In this document: positions 34,916 through 44,239 of the stretch, one piece after another
Numbering within the stretch: the stretch's first letter is position 1
Layout: each line of letters begins with the position of its first letter
From: Chryseobacterium sp. JV274
GTDB lineage: Bacteria > Bacteroidota > Bacteroidia > Flavobacteriales > Weeksellaceae
Length of the DNA: 64,000 nucleotides
Direction of reading: 5' to 3'
NCBI RefSeq assembly: GCF_903969135.1
Contig: NZ_LR824569.1
Location: forward strand, 1,488,001-1,552,000
Program-made: the position numbers and the translations under genes
Notes under the pieces: generated by a model
Told to the model about the DNA's origin: nothing
Database searches by the model: none
Seen by the model: the letters and a program-made list of their open reading frames with translations, nothing else

Positions 34916-35551
34916 ATGATTCCATTTCACGAACTTATATTTTTCATCCTGGCTGCACTCATCTTAGTGATCAGTCCCGGTCCTAATATGATTTACCTGA
35001 TTTCAAAGTCTATAACACAAGGGAAAAAGTCCGGATTTATTTCCTTGGCCGGAGTAGTGTGCGGGTTTTTGTTCCACATTATCATGGTATCTTTTGGTCT
35101 GACTGCAGTTTTGCTGGCTGTTCCATTGGCTTATACCGTTCTTAAAGCCCTGGGAACGGTCTATCTTTTATATCTGGCCTATCAGGCTGTAAAACCAAAA
35201 AGCAGGAATATTTTTGATGTTGATAAGAATGTTGCTCATGACAGTCCCAAAAAGCTTTTTACCATTGGTTTTTTAACGAATGTATTAAATCCGAAAGTGG
35301 CTGTCTTTTACCTGTCTTTCTTTCCTCAGTTCATCAAACCTGAGTATGGTTCCGTATTCACGCAGAGCCTTGAACTTGGAGTAATTCAGGTTCTGATCAG
35401 CTTCAGCATTAACTTTATCATTGTATTAACTGCTGCAAGAGTTGCCTTATTCTTTTCCAATAATCCGGTCTGGATAAAGATTCAGAAATGGTTTATGGCC
35501 AGTGTGTTAACCTATTTAGCGATAAAAATGGCATTTTCAAAAGCAAAATAA
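34916..35551 (+). CDS. LysE/RhtB-family amino-acid exporter
   Basis: A 211-aa inner-membrane protein with about six hydrophobic segments and the family signature VISPGPNMIYLISKSITQGK near residues 19-38. Members export amino acids or derivatives such as lysine, threonine or homoserine lactone; the substrate here is unknown. It is likely monocistronic: the AraC regulator starts 176 bp downstream. Confidence 0.9.
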   Translation: MIPFHELIFFILAALILVISPGPNMIYLISKSITQGKKSGFISLAGVVCGFLFHIIMVSFGLTAVLLAVPLAYTVLKALGTVYLLYLAYQAVKPKSRNIFDVDKNVAHDSPKKLFTIGFLTNVLNPKVAVFYLSFFPQFIKPEYGSVFTQSLELGVIQVLISFSINFIIVLTAARVALFFSNNPVWIKIQKWFMASVLTYLAIKMAFSKAK

Positions 35552-35727
35552 AATCCGGAACAGGTTTCTTTCTGTTCCGAATCCCGTTGTATATTCATAT
35601 AAAATCTGATCTAAAGAAAATATTATCATTATGCACCGCGAATTTGAGATTAATATTCCGGATGTAAAACCGTGAAAATACGTAATTTTACGGTTGCGTA
35701 TTTATCCTCATCACAACTGGCTTACAG

Positions 35728-36600
35728 ATGAAACAGACTATTCCTACTTACGATTTAAACGGCATTTCTCACCACAGATTCCATGTTAAAAGAATGGATA
35801 AACGGACTCAGGATGCTGAAGATATTCTTTTAGACAAAGGAATACACCGGGACAGTCATTACATTTTCACCTGTATGGAAAGCGGTCATGTAAAAATGAT
35901 GGTAGATTTTAAAACAATTGAATCAAAAGATTCCGGTATTTTCTGTGTATTGCCGGGGCAGGTCCATCAGGGACTTTTGATGAAAGACGTTTGCGGATGG
36001 TTTGTAGCTGTAAAAGCGGAACTTGTTCCTGATACGGTACGTGCTTTTTTTGATGAATCTCTGGGTGAAATACAGCCACTGCTTATTGACAAAAAACTCA
36101 TTAAAAAAATAACCACAACAGCCAGTATGCTTCATGCCTCTTATACAAACGAGATGCTTTCCTCCAAAGAAGGATTTCTGGTTGTTCATTCATTGCTTAA
36201 TGCATTCCTGGGTATGTTTGCCTTGATTTATTCCCAGAAGAATCTACCTCCTGCTTCCAGTGAAAACCGGGCTTTACAGTTATCGAGAACGTTCAGAAAC
36301 TTGGTTCGAAAGGATTTCAAAACCTCGAAAAGTCCATCCGAATATGCAGAAATTTTAAATATCACAAGAGGATATTTGACGGAGGCTGTCCGGGAAGCAA
36401 CCGGAAAACCTGCACAACACTGGATTCATCAGGAGATTTTAATTGAAGCTAAAAGATTACTGGTCTTTACGAGCCTAAGTGTAAAAGAGATCGCTTATGA
36501 ATTGGGATATAGTGACCATACTTATTTCAGCCGCTTATTTTCCAAACTGGAAGACCAATCTCCATCAGAATTCCGGAATCTGCATCAAAACAAACACTAA
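35728..36600 (+). CDS. AraC-family transcriptional regulator
   Basis: A 290-aa regulator. The N-terminal domain is of cupin-like type (about 1-150). The C-terminal AraC DNA-binding domain has two helix-turn-helix units (ILNITRGYLTEAVREATGK and LSVKEIAYELGYSDHTYFSR). It lies 81 bp before the siderophore-interacting-type gene in the same direction, so it probably controls or is co-transcribed with it. A 14-codon frame and an AAAACCGT / ACGGTT inverted repeat lie in the leader at 35631-35694. Confidence 0.9.
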   Translation: MKQTIPTYDLNGISHHRFHVKRMDKRTQDAEDILLDKGIHRDSHYIFTCMESGHVKMMVDFKTIESKDSGIFCVLPGQVHQGLLMKDVCGWFVAVKAELVPDTVRAFFDESLGEIQPLLIDKKLIKKITTTASMLHASYTNEMLSSKEGFLVVHSLLNAFLGMFALIYSQKNLPPASSENRALQLSRTFRNLVRKDFKTSKSPSEYAEILNITRGYLTEAVREATGKPAQHWIHQEILIEAKRLLVFTSLSVKEIAYELGYSDHTYFSRLFSKLEDQSPSEFRNLHQNKH

Positions 36601-36681
36601 CCACGAATAGTCCAATTATTCCCCTGAAACAGCTATCGGTATTTTCTGATTTTGCAACGTCCTTTGCAATAAAAATGATTT

Positions 36682-37404
36682 ATGCCGAGTTTACCAAAAT
36701 GGATCAACGACACTGTAGAAAATGTCTGGTCCTCAAAATTTAAAGACTGTACGGTTATCCAGATAGAAAAAATAACGAATGATCTTCGTCTTGTCCGTTT
36801 TCAAACGGACTTACAGGATGTTTCTTACGAACCTGCGTATGCAATAGCGATAAGAATCAATGGCCGCGATTTCCGGAATTATTCTCCCTTCAATTTCAAC
36901 CAGGAGGCCGGCACTTTTGATGTTCTATTTCACCTTCATGATACATCTGCCGCCGGAAGCCATTTTGTTACCCAGCTTTCTGCCGGAGATTCTATAAAGC
37001 TTTTAATGCCCAGAGGAAAACAATTCTTTGCTCCCAATGCAAAAATTCATTTTTCTGTGGGTGACGAAACTTCACTGGGAAGTTCACTTTCGATCAAAGA
37101 AGCCGTGGAAGAAAATGGTTCTTTATTCATCTGCCTTCATGAACTGGAAGAATGTTCTGCTCTTGAAAAACTGAATTTATATGGCTATCACAGCCCCAAA
37201 AACAATACCATGAGGATGATTGAAGCGCTGAATGATTTTCTGAGGGAGGAAAAAGAAGCTATTTATAATGATGATGCTGTTTTCTACCTCACCGGAAACG
37301 GAGAAAGAATGTCTCTGATCAGGAAGTTTCTTAAGGCCAAAGGAGTTTCTCCCAAATGTATAAAATCACAGGCATACTGGATTGAGGGGAAAAAAGGATT
37401 GTAA
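36682..37404 (+). CDS. siderophore-interacting protein-like FAD-binding reductase
   Basis: A 240-aa ferredoxin-reductase-fold protein of the SIP/ViuB group. FAD-binding R65-N-Y67-S68 (R-x-Y-S motif), a glycine-rich phosphate loop AAGSHFVTQL, and the SIP-type VGDETSLG strand at the start of the nicotinamide domain are visible. Such enzymes reduce ferric siderophores in the cytoplasm to release iron. The C-terminal ITGN-like TGNGERMSLIRKFL and AYWIEGKKGL fit the family ending. It follows an AraC regulator. Confidence 0.82.
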   Translation: MPSLPKWINDTVENVWSSKFKDCTVIQIEKITNDLRLVRFQTDLQDVSYEPAYAIAIRINGRDFRNYSPFNFNQEAGTFDVLFHLHDTSAAGSHFVTQLSAGDSIKLLMPRGKQFFAPNAKIHFSVGDETSLGSSLSIKEAVEENGSLFICLHELEECSALEKLNLYGYHSPKNNTMRMIEALNDFLREEKEAIYNDDAVFYLTGNGERMSLIRKFLKAKGVSPKCIKSQAYWIEGKKGL

Positions 37405-37443
37405 AATGGCAAAACAGCAGTATTTTTACTTTAACAGAGAAAC

Positions 37444-37483
37444 CTTTATCCGGTAATAAAAAATCAATTATTACCGGATAAAG
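37444..37483. terminator. perfect 16-bp palindrome between convergent genes
   Basis: CTTTATCCGGTAATAA and its exact reverse complement are separated by eight bases. The position between the stops of two convergent genes suggests a bidirectional terminator, although the T runs are short. Confidence 0.55.
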
Positions 37484-37516
37484 TTATCATCAACTCTACA
37501 TCTTAAAATTTATAGA

Positions 37517-38095
37517 TTATTTCTGTTTCCTCCCTAATTCCTTCACTTTTCTCAACCATTGACCCCTCTGCTCATCTTTAGAATTCCGGATGATCCCGAT
37601 ATAGGTCAGTTTTACAGGTTTTACGCCGCAATATTCCAATATGGATTTTTTAAGCTGATTCACGCTGGGTCTGCCAAAAAACAAACGGTAATACCAGCCC
37701 GGCTGATCTAAAGTAGTAATTACATGTGCCGTTTTACCTTTTAAAAGTTTATCCCACCACACAGAATTCTCCCGGTATTTATAAGCCATTCCCGGTAAGA
37801 AAAGGCGATCTATAAATCCTTTCATCAAAGCTGGAAATCCTCCCCACCAGACAGGATGTACCCACACCAAATGGTCAGCCCACTGAATAATCTCCCATGC
37901 TTTCATCAGATCCGGTTCCAGTTCCATTCTTTTCTGGTATCCAAACTGCAGATTAGGATTAAAGTTTAAATCTCTTATAACAATTTCCTTTACTTCTGCG
38001 CCTGTTTCTGCAGCTCCTGCACTGTAAGCTTCTGCCACGCCAAAGTTGAAAGAATCTTTATTGGGATGCCCGTTGATAATTGCTATTTTTTTCAT
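37517..38095 (-). CDS. NAD(P)H quinone oxidoreductase, flavodoxin-2 family
   Basis: A 192-aa FMN/FAD-dependent oxidoreductase of the NQO1/MdaB/KefF group. The N-terminal INGHPNKDSFNFGVA phosphate loop and the central HPVWWGGFPALMKGFIDRLF flavin-binding motif are diagnostic. It reduces quinones or electrophiles by two electrons using NAD(P)H. Its start overlaps the stop of the upstream gene by 4 bp, so it is translationally coupled to the saccharopine-dehydrogenase-like enzyme. Confidence 0.88.
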   Translation of the reverse strand: MKKIAIINGHPNKDSFNFGVAEAYSAGAAETGAEVKEIVIRDLNFNPNLQFGYQKRMELEPDLMKAWEIIQWADHLVWVHPVWWGGFPALMKGFIDRLFLPGMAYKYRENSVWWDKLLKGKTAHVITTLDQPGWYYRLFFGRPSVNQLKKSILEYCGVKPVKLTYIGIIRNSKDEQRGQWLRKVKELGRKQK

Positions 38096-39114
38096 TGTGT
38101 GATATTGATATTGATGGTTTCATAGCTATGAAGCTGTGTCATTAATGATAAAGGCTCATGCAGCTGATGGCTGAAATACACATTATTTTCATGGGGATTT
38201 CTCAGCAGTTCTTCGGTATGCAGAACAGCAGATAAAGCAGTAAGTTCTGCCTGTCCTTTCATACTTCGTAAGCTCAGTTTCTTCTGACCTTCTTTATCTT
38301 TTACCACAATTTCAAACACAGACTGATCTCCGTTTCCACTGGATCCAAAAATCATTTTTCTTTCTTTTAATGATAAAATATTAAAAATTCTAAGGTACTG
38401 AAAGGATCCCAGCAGCCATGTAATGAATTTAGAATTATAGGTCATTTTTACACTTACTCCGGGAATTCGTTCCACCTTATTAAGAATATAAAGATCTGGT
38501 ACATCAAAATTGTAAGCCTTTCTCTCTCCTATTCCAAAAGAGAACTTAAAAGGTTCCGTATCCAGAAAGTGTCTGATAGAAACAGGTCTGTCATTCTTAT
38601 AATGTACAAAAGGAACGGCTACGTTTTCTGCCATAAAATGAGCTGAACTCTCTCCTGCCAGATCTTTTACCGAATAATAAACAAATACCTTTACTTCCTT
38701 AATATCATCTGAACTGGAAAGAGTATTGACCAATCCCGGTACAATTCCGCCCATCCATCCTGAACTGAAAACAATTCTGCTGTTCACGTCTGCTTTTCCG
38801 GCAATAGCATAAGCTTTTACCAAGGCCGGAGTAGGCTTGGTGATATCCAGATAATCTATATGATGAGCAATCGCAAAACGAAGTATATGATCTTCTCTAT
38901 CATTCACAGAAAGAATGATGAGGTTTATTTTTTTTTCCAGAATAACCTTAAAAGAAGCAGGATCTGTAACGTCGATTCTCAGGTCTTTATCCGTTTGTCC
39001 ACCTTTTCTTCCTCCAATAAAAATGGTAAGATGAGGGTTTCTTGATTTCAGAATGCGGGAAATAGTTTTTCCAACCAATCCATTTCCTCCAATGATTAAA
39101 ATATTTTGCTCCAT
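38092..39114 (-). CDS. saccharopine dehydrogenase-like NAD(P)-binding protein
   Basis: A 340-aa protein with an N-terminal Rossmann fold (ILIIGGNGLVGKTISRIL, then TIFIGGRKGG) and the overall plan of the saccharopine dehydrogenase/enoyl reductase-like family. The substrate is unknown. The ATG at 39114 is preferred to a TTG at 39129, because the TTG lies inside the -7 promoter element TACTTTTG. It is coupled to the quinone oxidoreductase and lies 53 bp after a Crp-type regulator. Confidence 0.8.
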   Translation of the reverse strand: MEQNILIIGGNGLVGKTISRILKSRNPHLTIFIGGRKGGQTDKDLRIDVTDPASFKVILEKKINLIILSVNDREDHILRFAIAHHIDYLDITKPTPALVKAYAIAGKADVNSRIVFSSGWMGGIVPGLVNTLSSSDDIKEVKVFVYYSVKDLAGESSAHFMAENVAVPFVHYKNDRPVSIRHFLDTEPFKFSFGIGERKAYNFDVPDLYILNKVERIPGVSVKMTYNSKFITWLLGSFQYLRIFNILSLKERKMIFGSSGNGDQSVFEIVVKDKEGQKKLSLRSMKGQAELTALSAVLHTEELLRNPHENNVYFSHQLHEPLSLMTQLHSYETININITQ

Positions 39115-39126
39115 AACTTTTTTTGA

Positions 39127-39134
39127 CAAAAGTA
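39127..39134 (-). promoter_or_regulatory. -7 promoter element of the oxidoreductase pair
   Basis: TACTTTTG on the minus strand matches TAnnTTTG, 12 bp before the ATG at 39114. A TTTG lies 26 bp upstream, further away than usual. The element implies a very short leader and decides the start codon. Confidence 0.5.
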
Positions 39135-39167
39135 TAGCGCTCCCATTTCAATGAACAGGACAAATGT

Positions 39168-39737
39168 CTAAAAAGAAACTTCCTTTCTGATACGACTCAA
39201 ATGCCGCTGTGTAATTCCCAGGTAAGAAGATAAATACTGTAATGGAATTTTCTGAATATAATCAGGATAATTTTCAAGAAGTGCTGCATACCTTTGGCTC
39301 GCACTGTCTCTCTGAAGCTGAAAAAATCTTCTTTCCAGTTCAAGATATTCCTGTTCAGCAATAATTTTTAAAAACTGAGTCCAGTTCAGTGCATCCTGAA
39401 CCAGAATATCCATTTTTTCTTTTTTCAGGATCAATAATTCTACATCGGTAATAGCCTGAATACTTTCTTTACTGAGACATCCTGAAATAAATGATGAATA
39501 AGCCGCAATCATCGTGCTCGGAAACTTGAAACAATAAGTCATATCTTTTCCGTCACCGGAAGTATAGAAAGACCGGAAAATTCCGGAGTTTATGAAAGCT
39601 ACTTCTCTACACCGCTCGCCTTCCTGTACGAAAAAGTCGTTTTTATTCAGCTTACGGATTTCGAAAAGTTGTAGAAACTCTTCAATTTCGTTCTCTGAAA
39701 ACAGATTAAAGCTTCGAAAATAATCCTGTATCATCAT
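39168..39737 (-). CDS. Crp/Fnr-family transcriptional regulator
   Basis: A 189-aa regulator with an N-terminal cyclic-nucleotide-binding-like beta roll (about 15-125) and a compact C-terminal HTH (QYLSSYLGITQRHLSRIRKE). The glycine/arginine ligand motif of true cAMP receptors is not evident, as usual for flavobacterial members that bind an unknown ligand. It lies upstream of the two oxidoreductase genes in the same direction and may control them. Confidence 0.87.
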   Translation of the reverse strand: MMIQDYFRSFNLFSENEIEEFLQLFEIRKLNKNDFFVQEGERCREVAFINSGIFRSFYTSGDGKDMTYCFKFPSTMIAAYSSFISGCLSKESIQAITDVELLILKKEKMDILVQDALNWTQFLKIIAEQEYLELERRFFQLQRDSASQRYAALLENYPDYIQKIPLQYLSSYLGITQRHLSRIRKEVSF

Positions 39738-39916
39738 TCTTAAAAATAAGGGTGTTCTAATGAATCACGAAAATAGATAAAAGATGAATGCAACATGCTT
39801 TATAAACGCAAAGTTTTCATTTTTTCTAAGATTTTATTTTAAGTTAGCGAAGATGAGATCAATTTCATTGATTCTTTTTAAGCGAATGTATAGCCATGCA
39901 AGTTTCAATTGAGAAC

Positions 39917-39946
39917 AAAAAAAATCACCTCAGGACGAGATGATTT
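39917..39946 (-). terminator. second terminator downstream of the aminopeptidase gene
   Basis: On the minus strand, AAATCATCTC-GTCCT-GAGGTGATTT (one mismatch) is followed by a run of T. Confidence 0.75.
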
Positions 39947-40076
39947 ACCGTTTTGAATTTACTTGAGTTATTTATGAAGATATGAATGATGTTTTGTTGG
40001 GACAAAGATAGGTCAACGCAGTTTTTTATCAATCAGTAGAATCCCTAGAATTATATCCGTAAAAATACGGTTGTAC

Positions 40077-40114
40077 AAAAAGAAAAGCCCTGCAGGAAAT
40101 ACCTTACAGGACTT
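40077..40114 (-). terminator. terminator of the Xaa-Pro aminopeptidase gene
   Basis: On the minus strand, the stem AAGTCCTG / CAGGGCTT (one mismatch) is followed by TTCTTTTT, about 90 bp after the stop. Confidence 0.75.
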
Positions 40115-40203
40115 TGGTTTATCTAACAATTCTTTTGTTTAATGTTTAAAGCTCAAGATATAAAGTGATGATTTCATTAACTTTAAACCCTAACTAAACT
40201 TTA

Positions 40204-41973
40204 TTAAAGAGGGCTTACCAATTGCAGGAACCAGTCTTTAACTTCTCCTTCCAAATAAGGAGCGAGCTTTTCTTCACACGTTTTATGGTAACCATTCAAC
40301 CATGCGATTTCACTTTCTGAAAGGATTTCTTTCACTACAGTATCTTTGAAGAACGGGCAGAATGTTAAGGTTTCAAATTCATAGAATGTTCCGTGAATTG
40401 TTTTTTCTGCTTCTTTTACTGCGATCAGGTTTTCATGACGGATTCCATAATGTCCTTCAAGGTAATATCCAGGTTCGTTTGAACATACCATTCCCGGAAG
40501 AAGTTCCTGAGGGTTCAGGTCTTTTCTGATGTTTTGGGGTCCCTCGTGTACATTCATGAAGCTTCCTACACCATGTCCTGTTCCGTGGTTGAAGTCTTTA
40601 CCTTCCATCCATAAAGGAAGTCTTGCGATAGCATCAAGGTGCACTCCTTTTGTTCCTTTTGGGAATTTTACCATTGATAAACGGATCAATCCCTGTAATA
40701 CCAATGTTGAATTTCTTTTAAACTCATCCGAAGGTGTTCCTAAGGCGAAAGTTCTTGTAATATCTGTAGTTCCTTCAAGGTACTGACCTCCTGAATCTAC
40801 CAGGATTGTTTCCTCATTGGTTACGTCTTTGCTTCCTTCTTTTTTGGCAGAATAATGCATGATGGCACCATTATCTTTATATCCCACGATAGAACCGAAG
40901 CTTTCTCCGACAAAATTTTCACCTTCTGCACGGAATCCTCTTAGTTTCTGTCCGATAGAATATTCATTCATCGTTTCTTTTCCTGCATTGTGAGTTAACC
41001 AATAAAGGAATTTTACCATAGCGACTCCATCTCTTACCATTACTTTTCTGAACCCTTCCAGCTCAGCTTCGTTTTTCTGGGCTTTCATCAAATTACCGGG
41101 AACCGGAGCTTTGATAAACTGGTTGTCTGTTTTTAAAGTTTCAAAAATCTGTTGATTGCTGTTTGGAGAAACCAGTACTTTTTCATTTTTGAAGGTCTTC
41201 AGGTAATTGTAGAATTCTTCGTAAGGCATCATCTTCACAAAGGAATCATCCATTTGTTTTCTTGCTCCTACTTCCATTTTTTCTAATCCTGTAAATAGAA
41301 CAGCATCGTTTTTAGTAATCACAATATATCCTAAAAACACAGGATTGCTTTCTACATCACTTCCTCTCAGGTTAGCCGTCCATGCTACGTCATCCAGACT
41401 TGATATGATATGTACGGTAGCTTCCTGATCTTCCATTTTCTGACGGATGGCAGCAATTTTATCAGAGACGGATTTTCCCGCTCTTTCTACCGGATGTACG
41501 AAAATAGGGTTAGCAGATGGTGTTCCTCTTTCTTTCCAAACTTCTTTTAAAAGCGGAAAATCTACCAGCGTAATATTTTTTGAATTAAATTTCTGAGAAA
41601 GCAATTCCCAGTTTGCATTAGAGGCTGCTAAAGCATTTACAGCCACTTTACCTCCTGAAGGGATTTCTGAAATAATCCAGTCGATATAGTTGGGAGTTCC
41701 TTCCATACCTTCTTTGAAAAGATCAATACCTGAACCATCCAGCTCGATAGCAGCTTGTGTAAAGTATCTTCCGTCTGTCCAAAGTCCGGCTTTGTCTTTG
41801 GTAACTACCACAAAACCAGCAGAACCTAAGAAACCTGACAACCAAGCTCTCTCCTGCCATTCTTCGGGAAGGTATTCGCTCATATGCGGGTCTGCAGAAT
41901 ATACTATAAATGCATCAACATTATTTTTCTGCATTTCTTCACGAAGCGCAGCAACTTTTTCCTTTGAAGTCAT
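40204..41973 (-). CDS. pepP: Xaa-Pro aminopeptidase, M24B family
   Basis: A 589-aa aminopeptidase P that removes N-terminal residues preceding proline. Two creatinase-like N-terminal domains (about 1-310) precede the pita-bread metallopeptidase domain. Metal ligands are seen in LVDSGGQYLEGTTDITRTF (two Asp), GHGVGSFMNVHEG (His) and the Glu residues of CSNEPGYYLEG and GIRHENLIAV. The length of about 590 aa fits the three-domain eukaryotic-like APP1 type rather than the 440-aa PepP. Cytosolic and monocistronic, with two terminators. Confidence 0.93.
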   Translation of the reverse strand: MTSKEKVAALREEMQKNNVDAFIVYSADPHMSEYLPEEWQERAWLSGFLGSAGFVVVTKDKAGLWTDGRYFTQAAIELDGSGIDLFKEGMEGTPNYIDWIISEIPSGGKVAVNALAASNANWELLSQKFNSKNITLVDFPLLKEVWKERGTPSANPIFVHPVERAGKSVSDKIAAIRQKMEDQEATVHIISSLDDVAWTANLRGSDVESNPVFLGYIVITKNDAVLFTGLEKMEVGARKQMDDSFVKMMPYEEFYNYLKTFKNEKVLVSPNSNQQIFETLKTDNQFIKAPVPGNLMKAQKNEAELEGFRKVMVRDGVAMVKFLYWLTHNAGKETMNEYSIGQKLRGFRAEGENFVGESFGSIVGYKDNGAIMHYSAKKEGSKDVTNEETILVDSGGQYLEGTTDITRTFALGTPSDEFKRNSTLVLQGLIRLSMVKFPKGTKGVHLDAIARLPLWMEGKDFNHGTGHGVGSFMNVHEGPQNIRKDLNPQELLPGMVCSNEPGYYLEGHYGIRHENLIAVKEAEKTIHGTFYEFETLTFCPFFKDTVVKEILSESEIAWLNGYHKTCEEKLAPYLEGEVKDWFLQLVSPL

Positions 41974-42376
41974 TCTTTTCTTTTTTAAACACCGAAAGTT
42001 ACGAAAAATTTGAAGTTGGAGCTGAAATCTAACGGCTATTTTACTTAATAATCTGTTATTTTATCCCGATTTCTTTTTGAAGAGATCTGTGGTTTAATTT
42101 TATATGTTTTTGTATTAAAAGACATTGATTATTTACCCCCTAAAGTCACAAAATCTTTTTTAATATTCTGTTTTTTAAATGACAATCCTTGTGTTTGAAA
42201 AGTATATTTAAGCTTTCTGACACTTAATACATGTAAATGGATTGGGAATAAATTTATAATTTAAAAACATTAAAACCTTAAACATATTTAATAAAATAAA
42301 TCATTTTCATCTAAAAAAAACTACCACATTATCAAAATAATAAATTTTTGGAAAGATTATTGCTGTATTCAATTCC
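41974..42376. other. AT-rich intergenic region
   Basis: No gene or repeat is seen in these 403 bp. It contains the divergent leaders of the aminopeptidase (a near match TAACTTTC to the -7 element close to its start) and of the DUF6526 membrane protein gene. Confidence 0.6.
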
Positions 42377-42814
42377 ATGAAACAGCAGAACTACAATAAC
42401 CACAGGAAGTTTTATCCACCTCATCATTTTATCTATCTCCCTTTACTCATCTTATTAGAGATTTTTGGAATTTATAAAATCTGGGATGACCCGGGAAATC
42501 AGCTGACCTGGATTTTATTTTCTATTGTGATTTTTCTGCTTTTTTATCTGGCGTTTATGACGCGGCAGCATTATGCATTGGGGCTTCAAAACCGAATGGT
42601 AATTCTGGAATTTCAACAGCGGTATTTTGAAATTTTCAATAAAAGATCGGATGAAACTGTTGAAAAACTAAGATTTGATCAGATTGCTGCATTGAGATTT
42701 ACCTATGACGATGAGTTCAAAGAGCTTTTATACAGAGCTCTTCACGAAAACATCTCAGGAGATGAAATTAAACGGTCTATAAAAAAATGGAGGGCTGACC
42801 GACTCAGAATCTAA
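42377..42814 (+). CDS. DUF6526-like membrane protein
   Basis: A 145-aa protein with an N-terminal Asn/His/Pro-rich segment (QQNYNNHRKFYPPHHF), two transmembrane helices (about 19-34 and 44-63) and a soluble C-terminal helical domain (RFDQIAALRFTYDDEFKELL). This layout matches a small Bacteroidota family of unknown function (DUF6526). It lies just before a tiny lipoprotein gene and topoisomerase IB. Confidence 0.8.
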   Translation: MKQQNYNNHRKFYPPHHFIYLPLLILLEIFGIYKIWDDPGNQLTWILFSIVIFLLFYLAFMTRQHYALGLQNRMVILEFQQRYFEIFNKRSDETVEKLRFDQIAALRFTYDDEFKELLYRALHENISGDEIKRSIKKWRADRLRI

Positions 42815-42830
42815 CACCTCAACAAAATAT

Positions 42831-43004
42831 ATGGTTATGAAAAAGTGGAGCTTTTACAGTATTATGATATTAAGTTTGTTGACACTAACAAGTTGTGAAG
42901 CAGTAGAAACAATTTTTAAGGCAGGAATGTGGTGGGGAATTCTCTTAGTCTGTATAATAGTAGGGATTCTTTTACTGATTTTTTCGAGGGGTAAAAACTC
43001 GTAA
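42831..43004 (+). CDS. 57-aa lipoprotein with one membrane helix
   Basis: A short frame coding for a signal sequence with lipobox LTLTSC (Cys22), then EAVETIFKAGMWWG and a hydrophobic helix (ILLVCIIVGILLLIF) with a basic end. The combination of lipobox, IFKAGMW motif and C-terminal helix is typical of a small Bacteroidota family that is sometimes mislabelled phosphatidate cytidylyltransferase; the true function is unknown. A second ATG at 42837 may be the real start. It lies 16 bp after the DUF6526 gene and 9 bp before the topoisomerase gene. Confidence 0.75.
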   Translation: MVMKKWSFYSIMILSLLTLTSCEAVETIFKAGMWWGILLVCIIVGILLLIFSRGKNS

Positions 43005-43013
43005 CCATGCTTT

Positions 43014-44120
43014 ATGGAGAAGAATACAGATCTGGAGATGATTTCTCACCTTAAGCCTTCAAAAATTGTTAAAATAATGAAGGACCCGGAAGCTTCTGCA
43101 AAGGCGGTACATCTTGTATATACCACCGATGCAGAGACCGCCGGAATTACCCGTAAGAAAACAGGAAAGAAATATTCCTATTATAAAGACGGTGAAAAGA
43201 TCAAGGATAAGGAAGAAATTACAAGAATCAACAGCCTGGTACTTCCGCCTGCCTGGGAAAATGTATGGATCTGCGCCCTTGACAACGGGCATCTTCAGGC
43301 AACGGGCTTTGACATCAAAAAAAGAAAACAATACCGCTACCACCCTCTTTGGAGCGCTTTAAGAAATCATACGAAATTTTACAGAATGCTTCAGTTCGGA
43401 TATGCGTTACCGGAAATGCGGCTGCATATAGAACAGGATCTTGCTTTGAGAAATTTTGAAAAGCGAAAAATTCTGGCTTTAATTGTGAGCCTTATGCAAA
43501 GAACCAATATCCGTATTGGTAATACTATTTATGAAAAACTGTACGGTTCTTTTGGACTGACTACTTTAAAGGATAAGCATGTCAAGGTAAAAGGACAGAA
43601 AATTACGTTCTCTTTTAAAGGCAAAAAAGGCATTATGCATAACGTTGACCTTAGAAGTAAGAGGCTGGCAAGACTTATTCAGAAATGTAAAGATATTCCG
43701 GGAAAGGAACTTTTTCAATATTTTGATGATGAAGGAAACCGCCATTCTGTGGATTCAGGTATGGTGAATGAATATATAAAAGAGATCAGCGGCGAAGATT
43801 TTACGGCTAAGGATTTCAGGACCTGGTCTGGAACGGTAAGTGCTCTGATCGCTTTTAAAGAGATCGGGTATGCAGAAAATGATACTCAATATAAAAAGAA
43901 AGTAAAAGAAGCTCTGGAGATCGTTGCAGAAAACTTAGGAAATACCTCAGCTGTCTGCAGAAAATATTATGTTCATCCTTTAGTTATTAATCTTTACGAA
44001 AACAATACCATCAAAAAATACCTTGACGAACTGGAAATTATAGAAGAAAATGATGGAAAAGCTGATCTGACAAAAGAGGAAAGGCTGGTTCTGAAAATTC
44101 TTGAAAATGAGAGGATGTGA
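43014..44120 (+). CDS. DNA topoisomerase IB (poxvirus/eukaryotic type)
   Basis: A 368-aa type IB topoisomerase that relaxes supercoils through a 3'-phosphotyrosine intermediate. Visible are the N-terminal clamp (LPPAWENVWICALDNGHLQA), QRTNIRIGN with an active-site Arg, the FRTWSGT motif with another active-site Arg, and the nucleophile Tyr in CRKYYVHPLVINLYE near residue 315. Length is typical of bacterial members (about 340-370 aa). It lies close behind the small lipoprotein gene and may share its transcript. Confidence 0.92.
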   Translation: MEKNTDLEMISHLKPSKIVKIMKDPEASAKAVHLVYTTDAETAGITRKKTGKKYSYYKDGEKIKDKEEITRINSLVLPPAWENVWICALDNGHLQATGFDIKKRKQYRYHPLWSALRNHTKFYRMLQFGYALPEMRLHIEQDLALRNFEKRKILALIVSLMQRTNIRIGNTIYEKLYGSFGLTTLKDKHVKVKGQKITFSFKGKKGIMHNVDLRSKRLARLIQKCKDIPGKELFQYFDDEGNRHSVDSGMVNEYIKEISGEDFTAKDFRTWSGTVSALIAFKEIGYAENDTQYKKKVKEALEIVAENLGNTSAVCRKYYVHPLVINLYENNTIKKYLDELEIIEENDGKADLTKEERLVLKILENERM

Positions 44121-44239
44121 GAAAATGGAAGAAAGGAAGCAGGGAGATGGAAGTTCTGAAATCAAATTCCGAACTTTCAACTCATTTTGATCAAGCTTCT
44201 GCAATACTTCCAGCATCCGGCTTCCTACTCCCAGCCTTA

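Larger units (their letters stand above)
39738..40203. other. non-coding stretch between regulator and aminopeptidase
   Basis: No gene is seen. It holds two hairpins that end minus-strand transcription from the aminopeptidase gene (listed separately) and the AT-rich leader of the Crp-type regulator. Confidence 0.6.

Noticed and set aside
35631..35675. 14-codon frame in the AraC regulator leader
   Set aside because: Too short to support, and no leader-peptide features such as repeated codons or an attenuator with T run.
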